Positions 1 through 4,322 of a DNA stretch of 5,468 nucleotides are shown here, piece after piece. The stretch's first letter is position 1. Every line of letters starts with the position of its first letter. Both the position numbers and the translations under genes were made by a program. Under the pieces are notes generated by a model. The model had not been told where the DNA came from. It did not search any database and saw only the letters and a list, made by a program, of their open reading frames with translations. This DNA is from an uncultured Lachnospiraceae bacterium (GTDB lineage: Bacteria > Bacillota > Clostridia > Lachnospirales > Lachnospiraceae). The stretch spans positions 1 to 5,468 of the forward strand of contig CAJUQB010000105.1 of the NCBI GenBank assembly GCA_910588285.1. Direction: 5' to 3'.

Positions 1-733
1 CCTCCTCGTCCGCAAATTTCAAATAGGCATCCTCCAGACGCTCACAGCCGCTCTGAGATTTCGCCTGCTCCACGGCGCCGTAAAAGACGGCCTCCCCTTT
101 TCTCAGAATACAGATCTCATCGCAGAGGGCCTCCACCTCATCCATGAAATGGGAAGTGAGGAAGATGGTCAGCCCTTCACCCTTTAAATCCTCAAGAATC
201 TTCCACACCGTCCGGCGCGCCCTTGCGTCCAGCCCTGTAGTCAGCTCGTCCAGGAACACAAGCTCCGGGGTCGGTAGCAACGCCAGAACAATAAACAGCC
301 GCTGGCGCTCCCCGCCGGAAAGACTTTTTACGGCATGACCTGTCTTATCCCCGATTCCGAAACGTTCACACAGCTTCCGCCAGTCTGCCGGCCTCTCATA
401 CAGGCAGGCAGTTTCCTCGCAAAGCTCGGATACCCTGATTTCCGGCTGGTAATCCCCTTCCTGAAACTGGACGCCCACTTTCTGAAATACAGCGCGCCGG
501 TCCTTTTTGGCATCCCGCCCCAATACCAGGGCGGTTCCGCCATCGGCCTGTTCCGTTCCCAGGATGCATTCGATAGTGGTACTCTTTCCGGCGCCGTTTG
601 CCCCCAACAGACCAAAGACCGTTCCGGCCTTGACTGACAGATTCAAGCCCTTCAACACAGTTCTTCCCTGATAGCTTTTGGTAAGGCCCGTTGTTTTAAC
701 AGCCTCTTCTGTTTTCTTTCTCGTTTCGCTCAT
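1..733 (-). CDS. ABC transporter ATP-binding protein (partial, C-terminus beyond window)
   Basis: ATPase subunit of an ABC-2/DrrA-type exporter, which would power export of a drug or other small molecule at the inner face of the membrane with a separate permease. The frame is open from an ATG at 733 to the left edge (244 codons). Residues run: Walker A GANGAGKST (44-52), Q-loop around Q91, signature LSGGERQR (138-145), Walker B LVFLDE (158-163), D-loop GLD (167-169) and switch histidine in TSH (H195). The residue after the Walker B glutamate is Leu where most relatives have Pro (DEL, not DEP). The start is fixed by AGGAGGA at 738-744, 4 nt upstream. The gene follows the AraC regulator by 34 nt with no terminator between, so the two are probably co-transcribed. 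The substrate cannot be read from the ATPase alone. A permease would be expected just beyond the left edge. Confidence 0.93.
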   Translation of the reverse strand, partial: MSETRKKTEEAVKTTGLTKSYQGRTVLKGLNLSVKAGTVFGLLGANGAGKSTTIECILGTEQADGGTALVLGRDAKKDRRAVFQKVGVQFQEGDYQPEIRVSELCEETACLYERPADWRKLCERFGIGDKTGHAVKSLSGGERQRLFIVLALLPTPELVFLDELTTGLDARARRTVWKILEDLKGEGLTIFLTSHFMDEVEALCDEICILRKGEAVFYGAVEQAKSQSGCERLEDAYLKFADEE

Positions 734-737
734 CTTA

Positions 738-744
738 TCCTCCT
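738..744 (-). promoter_or_regulatory. Ribosome binding site of the ABC ATPase gene
   Basis: AGGAGGA on the minus strand, 4 nt before the ATG at 733. It lies in the 34-nt gap after the regulator's TAG stop. It gives the ABC gene its own translation start inside a shared transcript. Confidence 0.8.
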
Positions 745-767
745 TTTTCCGGTAACGGTATGCACCG

Positions 768-1655
768 CTACTGCTGCTTTTTAATTGCCCGAAGTTCGAT
801 GTATCCCCTCTCCCCTCTGGGCTCCAGCTGGATGCGGGGGCTTTCCTCGTCCCACTCGTATCCGATCACAGACGGGTCATAATGGTCGATGGCATATTGT
901 ACGGCAAGAATCGCCTGGGAATAATCCTCCTCCCGGAAAGGCTCCCCCTGGACCGCCAGATACTCGGCGGCAGGCAGGGAAATGACATCAAACCCCTCCG
1001 GGATTTCCCCATGGTAATCCGCCTCTGCCTCCACGCCCTGTACATAGGTGGAAGTGCCGGGCTTTTTATAGGCTCCCGGCAGCCACAGGCAGACCGGCTC
1101 CCCGCAGAGGGAATCCATGCTTTTTAATATTCCCCAGACCTCGCAGCTCACTTCGTCACAGTATGCAAAATAATCTTCCGCTTTTATTCCCCGTTTGATG
1201 ATGACTTTTCTCTCCGGTTTCCGGATTACCTGGACAAATACGCTCTGCAGATTCTTCATTTCCATATCCAAAACATCCTCCCTCAGTTCTCTGAATTTTA
1301 CGCCGTATGGGATAAACAGGGCAATGGGCACCGGGTCCTTCAGATATTCCCCCGGCCTGCAGCCGAATTCCCGGTAAAAGGCACGGGTATACCCGTCCAC
1401 ACTGCCAAACCCGCAGTCAAAGGCCGCCTCCGTCACAAGGCACTGTTCCTCCTTCAGCCGCATGGCGGAGCGGGAAAGCCGGAGCCTGCGGATATATTCT
1501 GCCGGCGTCACCCCCAAAAGCTCCTTAAACAGCCGGTAGGAATGCCAGGGGGAAAACAGGGAGACGGCTGACAGCTGTGCCAGTGTGATATCCGCTTCCA
1601 GATGGGCTTCGATATAATCCTGCATCCTCTGGACCGCCGCTGTCTGTTCTTTCAA
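768..1655 (-). CDS. AraC-family transcriptional regulator with GyrI-like effector-binding domain
   Basis: Two-domain transcription factor of 295 aa. The N-terminal third (about residues 8-106) is an AraC/XylS DNA-binding domain with two helix-turn-helix units: ITLAQLSAVS onward (23-65) and VTEAAFDCGFGSVDGYTRAF onward (74-106), ending in the typical FGCRPGEYL. The rest (about 125-293) looks like the GyrI-like/AraC effector-binding fold, with a VIRKPERKVIIKRG strand, a central WGIL segment and a C-terminal IQLEPRGERGYIELRAIKK strand. In this family, as in Rob and BmrR-type relatives, that domain binds hydrophobic drugs or similar ligands. The start is TTG at 1655, chosen because AAGGAGGTGG lies 9 nt upstream; the first ATG (codon 11) has no such site. 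It is followed 34 nt later by an ABC exporter ATPase, the likely regulated partner. The ligand is unknown. Confidence 0.9.
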   Translation of the reverse strand: MKEQTAAVQRMQDYIEAHLEADITLAQLSAVSLFSPWHSYRLFKELLGVTPAEYIRRLRLSRSAMRLKEEQCLVTEAAFDCGFGSVDGYTRAFYREFGCRPGEYLKDPVPIALFIPYGVKFRELREDVLDMEMKNLQSVFVQVIRKPERKVIIKRGIKAEDYFAYCDEVSCEVWGILKSMDSLCGEPVCLWLPGAYKKPGTSTYVQGVEAEADYHGEIPEGFDVISLPAAEYLAVQGEPFREEDYSQAILAVQYAIDHYDPSVIGYEWDEESPRIQLEPRGERGYIELRAIKKQQ

Positions 1656-1661
1656 AATAAA

Positions 1662-1671
1662 CCACCTCCTT
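1662..1671 (-). promoter_or_regulatory. Strong ribosome binding site that sets a TTG start
   Basis: AAGGAGGTGG on the minus strand, with its AGGAGG core at 1665-1670, 9 nt before the TTG at 1655. It matches the anti-Shine-Dalgarno sequence almost fully, which supports the non-ATG start. It begins 8 nt after a perfect 12-bp hairpin, so access to it could depend on folding of the leader. Confidence 0.8.
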
Positions 1672-1679
1672 CTTGGAGT

Positions 1680-1710
1680 GTAACAGTTCAGAAAAGCCCT
1701 GAACTGTTAC
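1680..1710 (-). repeat. Perfect 12-bp inverted repeat next to the regulator's ribosome binding site
   Basis: The arms at 1680-1691 and 1699-1710 are perfectly complementary (GTAACAGTTCAG and CTGAACTGTTAC on the minus strand) with a 7-nt loop. No T-run follows on either strand, so it is not a standard intrinsic terminator. It is the last hairpin of the leader before the AraC-type gene. It could control translation, act as an operator for a dimeric regulator, or belong to a dispersed palindromic repeat. Confidence 0.75.
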
Positions 1711-1711
1711 G

Positions 1712-1754
1712 GCATCCGGCCATTTAGAATCGCCTTTGGCGATGGGCCGGATGC
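1712..1754 (-). repeat. Compound hairpin (10-bp outer stem, 6-bp inner stem)
   Basis: The outer arms GCATCCGGCC (1712-1721) and GGCCGGATGC (1745-1754) pair perfectly. Inside, ATCGCC (1729-1734) and GGCGAT (1738-1743) pair around a 3-nt loop. Seven unpaired bases lie on one side (1722-1728) and one on the other (1744), giving a stem with an asymmetric internal bulge. It starts one base after the neighbouring 12-bp hairpin, so the two could stack coaxially in RNA. Confidence 0.75.
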
Positions 1755-1777
1755 TCGCAACCACAACGTTTTCATAC

Positions 1778-1802
1778 GGTCAGCGCGGTGAACGCGCAGA
1801 CC
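1778..1802 (-). repeat. Hairpin with one internal mismatch in the regulator's leader
   Basis: GGTC (1778-1781) pairs with GACC (1799-1802), and GCGCG (1783-1787) with CGCGC (1793-1797). One like-with-like mismatch (1782/1798) separates the two helices and the loop is 5 nt. It is the first full hairpin of the predicted leader. A weaker ATTCC/GGAAT hairpin (1813-1817/1822-1826) lies next to it but would be cut by the predicted transcript start. Confidence 0.55.
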
Positions 1803-1830
1803 TACCTGAACGATTCCTTCTGGAATTACT

Positions 1831-1862
1831 ATCATATAATGATCCCCACTTTTTGTCTCGAC
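1831..1862 (-). promoter_or_regulatory. Candidate promoter of the AraC-ABC operon
   Basis: On the minus strand a -10 box TATGAT (1831-1836; one mismatch to TATAAT) lies 17 nt after GAGACA (1854-1859; four of six matches to TTGACA). GTCGAG covers 1857-1862 and a run of seven A (1863-1869) lies just upstream, like an UP element. Transcription would begin near 1824 and give a leader of about 170 nt holding the hairpins at 1680-1802. The UvrA-like gene has a very similar arrangement upstream. Confidence 0.55.
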
Positions 1863-1889
1863 TTTTTTTGCTGTTTTCCGATTCTTTAG

Positions 1890-1916
1890 GGAAACGCTGA
1901 TTTAATCAGCATTTCC
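1890..1916 (-). terminator. Hairpin spanning the UvrA-like stop codon, possible terminator
   Basis: Arms 1890-1901 and 1905-1916 form a 12-bp stem with a 3-nt loop. The one non-Watson-Crick position (1895/1911) is a G-U pair in minus-strand RNA but an A-C clash in plus-strand RNA, so the fold suits transcripts reading out of the UvrA-like gene. The TGA stop (1908-1906) lies inside the stem. No U-tract follows, so termination would be weak. It could equally be a palindromic repeat that has settled at the gene end. Confidence 0.4.
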
Positions 1917-2637
1917 TTAGATAATCAGCCGTAATGGTCTGTCCATATTCCGCCAGCTCCTGCGGGGTTCCGGTAAAGACTACCTCGCCTCCCATCGTCC
2001 CCCCGTCCGGCCCCATGTCAATCACGTAATCCGCCAGCTTTACCACATCCATGTTATGTTCGATCACAACCACCGTGTTCCCCTGCTCCACAAAGCCGTC
2101 CAGAAGTTTCATAATTGTCTTCACATCGGAAGCATGGAGCCCGGTGGTGGGTTCATCCAGCACATAGATGTTCCCCTTCTGTCCCAGGTATTTTGCCAGC
2201 TTTACCCGCTGCCGCTCGCCCCCTGACAGAGTGGATAAGGGCTGTCCAAGGGAAAGGTAGGGAAGCCCCATCTCCACCATGGCGTGCAGCGCCCTGCAGA
2301 TTTTCGGACGGCCGGAAAAGAAGCCTTCGGCCTCCTCTGCGCTCATATCCAGAATCTCCACAATATTTTTCCCTTTGTATAAATAGGAAAGCGCCTCGTT
2401 GCTGTAACGGCTCCCGCCGCAAGCCTCGCAGGTGGTCGTCACCGGGTCCATGAAGACCAGCTCGGTGGTGACAGCCCCCCGTCCTTTGCAGACCGGGCAG
2501 GCGCCTTTGCTGTTAAAGGAAAATAGGGCGGCGCTCACGTTGTTTTCTTTCGCCATCTGTTTTCGGATATCATCGAAAAACCCCAGGAAGGTGGCCGGGG
2601 TTGAACGCCCGGTGGCTGTCACCGGGGACTGGTCCAC
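1906..2637 (-). CDS. UvrA-like protein, C-terminal fragment (second ATPase half)
   Basis: Downstream piece of the split UvrA-like gene: 243 aa if read from the GTG at 2637. That codon is really the Val of the conserved VDQSP motif and has no ribosome binding site of its own. The frame is open further upstream, to about 2670. Numbering from the GTG: RSTPATFLGFFDDIR (11-25) is typical of UvrA; the second zinc module has CPVC (47-50) and CEAC (70-73); then EMGLPYLSL (122-130), signature LSGGERQRVKL (137-147), Walker B IYVLDEP (157-163) and switch His in VIEH (H194). The end, near GTPQELAEYGQTITADYLRKC, looks like a natural UvrA-type C-terminus. The fragment lacks Walker A, so it could not bind ATP normally alone. 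It overlaps the upstream fragment by 19 nt in another frame. Confidence 0.75.
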   Translation of the reverse strand: MDQSPVTATGRSTPATFLGFFDDIRKQMAKENNVSAALFSFNSKGACPVCKGRGAVTTELVFMDPVTTTCEACGGSRYSNEALSYLYKGKNIVEILDMSAEEAEGFFSGRPKICRALHAMVEMGLPYLSLGQPLSTLSGGERQRVKLAKYLGQKGNIYVLDEPTTGLHASDVKTIMKLLDGFVEQGNTVVVIEHNMDVVKLADYVIDMGPDGGTMGGEVVFTGTPQELAEYGQTITADYLRKC

Positions 2638-4127
2638 CAGGATGACCTGTCCCGGATCAGGGAGCTTTTCCCGGAGCCTGCCACACCGGTCACCGCAGTC
2701 AACACACGCAGGGGGATATCAACGGAAACCTGTTTCAGATTGTGCAGGCTGGCATGTTTGACAGGCAGGAACCCTTGGGGCTTCCTTGGCTCCGCCTTAA
2801 AGGGTATCTCCATCTCCATGGCCTTCCCGGTTAATGTGCCGGAGCCAAGGATCCCCTGATAGCTGCCCTGATAGAGAACCTCCCCGCCGTTTTTTCCTGC
2901 CAGCGGCCCCACATCGATCACTTCATCCGCAATAGAGATTACATCCTTATCATGCTCCACCACCAGGACCGTATTCCCCTTATCCCGGAGGGCACGCAGC
3001 AGCCTGGTCATGCGGTGTACATCCCGTGGGTGCATCCCGGTGCTTGGCTCATCGAAAATATAGAGCATGCCCGTGAGGGCGCTCCCCATGTAGCGCACCA
3101 GCTTCAGGCGCTGTGCCTCCCCGCCGGACAAGGTAGCCGCTTCCCGGTTCAGGGAAAGGTAAGGGAGGCCGATCTCGATCATGCGGGTCAGGGTCATAAC
3201 CAGGCTCTCCGCCACCGACCTGCCCCTTGGGTCTGTGACTGTCCCCAGAACCCGTTTCAGTTCTGTCAACTCCATCTCACACATCTCACTGATATCATAC
3301 CCGGCAATCTTACAGGACAGGGCCGCCCCGTTTAGGCGTTTCCCATGGCAGAGGGGACAGTCGGATTCCCGGACATATTTTGCCAGCCGGCCTGCAGAAG
3401 TTTCCCCAAGTTCGGAGCTGTCCCTTTTTAACAGCAGCCGGCTCATCATGTTGTGGATGCCCTCCACCTGCTTCGACACCCGCTTCCCGCCCGGTTCCTC
3501 CGAACCGTACAGCAGAAGGTTCCGTTCCCTTTCGGAATAGTCCTGCCATTTTTTATCCAGGTCAAACAGGCCGCTGTCTGTATACTGCTTCCAGTACCAG
3601 TTCCCCACACGGAACGTGGGCAGCTCCACCATCCCCTCATTCCAGCTTTTATCTTCCTTTATAAGAGGAAGGACGTCCAGCGTCATCACCTTCCCCAATC
3701 CGGAACACTCCGGACACATGCCCCCCGGATTGTTGAAGGAAAAGCAGGAGGGTGTTCCCACATGGGGTTCCCCGATCCGGGAGTAGAGCAGCCGCAGGGC
3801 GGAATACATGTCGCTGATGGTCCCCACCGTGGAACGGGCGTTGCCCCCAAGGGGGTTCTGGTCAATGATGACCGAGGGGGAAAGGTTTTCGATTCTTTCC
3901 GCCTTTGGTTTCTCATACTTCGGGAGCCTGCCCCGGACATAAGCGCTGTAGGTCTCGTTCATCTGGCGCTGGCTCTCTGCCGCAATGGTGTCAAACACGA
4001 TGCTGGATTTCCCGGAGCCGGAGACCCCGGTGAATACAACGAGCTTTTGTTTTGGTATCTTTAAGGAAATATTTTTCAGATTGTTCTGGCATAAGCCCTG
4101 AATAACGATATGATTCTGATCTGGCAT
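2619..4127 (-). CDS. UvrA-like protein, N-terminal fragment (first ATPase half and second Walker A)
   Basis: Upstream piece of the split gene, 502 aa. UvrA-family proteins bind DNA as ATP-driven dimers. This short class lacks most of the UvrB-binding insert and is linked in several bacteria (DrrC of Streptomyces is the known case) to resistance to DNA-binding drugs. Seen here: Walker A GVSGSGKSS (34-42), SPSVIIDQNP (83-92), zinc module cysteines CPEC (138-141) and CPLC (257-260), EIGLPYLSL (318-326), signature LSGGEAQRLKL (333-343), Walker B LYIFDEP (355-361), VVEHD (389-393), then the second Walker A GVAGSGKSS (481-489). The last 11 residues after I491 are frameshifted and not family-like. 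The start is the ATG at 4127, with AAGGAGAA at 4132-4139. A longer version from the ATG at 4235 would run through the promoter and is not favoured. No UvrB or UvrC gene is in view. Confidence 0.85.
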   Translation of the reverse strand: MPDQNHIVIQGLCQNNLKNISLKIPKQKLVVFTGVSGSGKSSIVFDTIAAESQRQMNETYSAYVRGRLPKYEKPKAERIENLSPSVIIDQNPLGGNARSTVGTISDMYSALRLLYSRIGEPHVGTPSCFSFNNPGGMCPECSGLGKVMTLDVLPLIKEDKSWNEGMVELPTFRVGNWYWKQYTDSGLFDLDKKWQDYSERERNLLLYGSEEPGGKRVSKQVEGIHNMMSRLLLKRDSSELGETSAGRLAKYVRESDCPLCHGKRLNGAALSCKIAGYDISEMCEMELTELKRVLGTVTDPRGRSVAESLVMTLTRMIEIGLPYLSLNREAATLSGGEAQRLKLVRYMGSALTGMLYIFDEPSTGMHPRDVHRMTRLLRALRDKGNTVLVVEHDKDVISIADEVIDVGPLAGKNGGEVLYQGSYQGILGSGTLTGKAMEMEIPFKAEPRKPQGFLPVKHASLHNLKQVSVDIPLRVLTAVTGVAGSGKSSLIRDRSSWWTSPR

Positions 4128-4131
4128 GATG

Positions 4132-4139
4132 TTCTCCTT
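4132..4139 (-). promoter_or_regulatory. Ribosome binding site of the UvrA-like gene
   Basis: AAGGAGAA on the minus strand, with the AGGAG core at 4134-4138, 6 nt before the ATG at 4127. It picks this ATG over the in-frame ATG at 4235, which would add 36 residues that do not look like UvrA. Confidence 0.75.
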
Positions 4140-4163
4140 TCTGGCCTTTGGCCTGGTCTTAGT

Positions 4164-4202
4164 AGTATAACAGCATGCCGGAAAATGTACTCGACCTTTT
4201 TT
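4164..4202 (-). promoter_or_regulatory. Candidate promoter of the UvrA-like gene (extended -10)
   Basis: The minus strand shows TATACT (4164-4169) preceded by TGT, giving an extended -10 of the TGnTATACT form. Exactly 20 nt upstream of the -10 is GTCGAG (4190-4195), behind a run of six A (4197-4202). The -35 box is poor by the usual consensus, so the extended -10 or an activator would matter. A small GGCC/GGCC hairpin (4143-4153) lies between this promoter and the ribosome binding site. Confidence 0.5.
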
Positions 4203-4282
4203 GCCCTTTTCAGAACAGACAAACTTCATTCCCACTTCTTTATTTTCGAGTCCTCCGTCAAATCTTTAATAGCGTATAGTAA

Positions 4283-4320
4283 CAATAAGAACCTCTGGAT
4301 TTTTCCAAAGGTTCCTATTG
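4283..4320 (-). terminator. 16-bp hairpin directly after the AT-rich gene, likely terminator
   Basis: Arms 4283-4298 and 4305-4320 form a 16-bp stem with a 6-nt loop. The two non-Watson-Crick positions are both G-U in minus-strand RNA and A-C mismatches in plus-strand RNA, so the structure is built for leftward transcripts. It begins 2 nt after the TAA stop at 4323. Its lower stem and the next few bases are U-rich (CTTATTGTTACT) without a clean U-tract. It separates the AT-rich gene from the GC-richer UvrA-like gene. Confidence 0.6.
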
Positions 4321-4322
4321 CA

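Larger units (their letters stand above)
1906..4127 (-). pseudogene. UvrA-like (class II, drug-resistance type) tandem ABC ATPase, split by a frameshift
   Basis: Together the two fragments below make one UvrA-like protein of about 740 residues, the size of the short class (UvrA2/DrrC type) and not the roughly 940 of housekeeping UvrA. Both nucleotide-binding sites and both cysteine pairs of each zinc module are present across the two pieces, in the usual order. The reading frame moves by one base between the second Walker A (GSGKSS, 2661-2678) and the VDQSP motif (from 2637). Fewer residues separate these two motifs than I expect for the family, so a short deletion of 3n+1 bases is more likely than a single-base slip. 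Elsewhere both frames are intact and conserved, so the damage looks recent. A sequencing error cannot be ruled out from the window. Confidence 0.75.

Noticed and set aside
1525..1764. 79-codon minus-strand ORF beginning (GTG) in the leader and overlapping the AraC gene
   Set aside because: It has no ribosome binding site, runs through two hairpins, and its 3' half is simply the AraC gene read in another frame.
1835..1840. TATAAT on the plus strand
   Set aside because: No -35-like hexamer lies 16-18 nt upstream and no plus-strand gene follows; it only overlaps the minus-strand -10 region.
2619..2678. Programmed -1 ribosomal frameshift joining the two UvrA-like frames
   Set aside because: GGGAAAAGC is not a slippery heptamer in the right phase, and codons seem to be missing between the motifs, which frameshifting would not restore.
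2245..3170. Similar DNA around 2245-2270 and 3145-3170
   Set aside because: These are the matching LPYLSL-signature regions of the two ATPase halves, an ancient internal duplication in all UvrA proteins, not a separate repeat.
3453..4064. 203-codon plus-strand ORF opposite the UvrA-like gene
   Set aside because: It is antisense to a clearly conserved coding region, low in recognisable motifs, and explained by the GC-rich codon pattern of the real gene.
4128..4235. 36-residue N-terminal extension of the UvrA-like protein from the ATG at 4235
   Set aside because: The extra residues do not resemble UvrA, the stretch contains the candidate promoter, and a good ribosome binding site serves the ATG at 4127.
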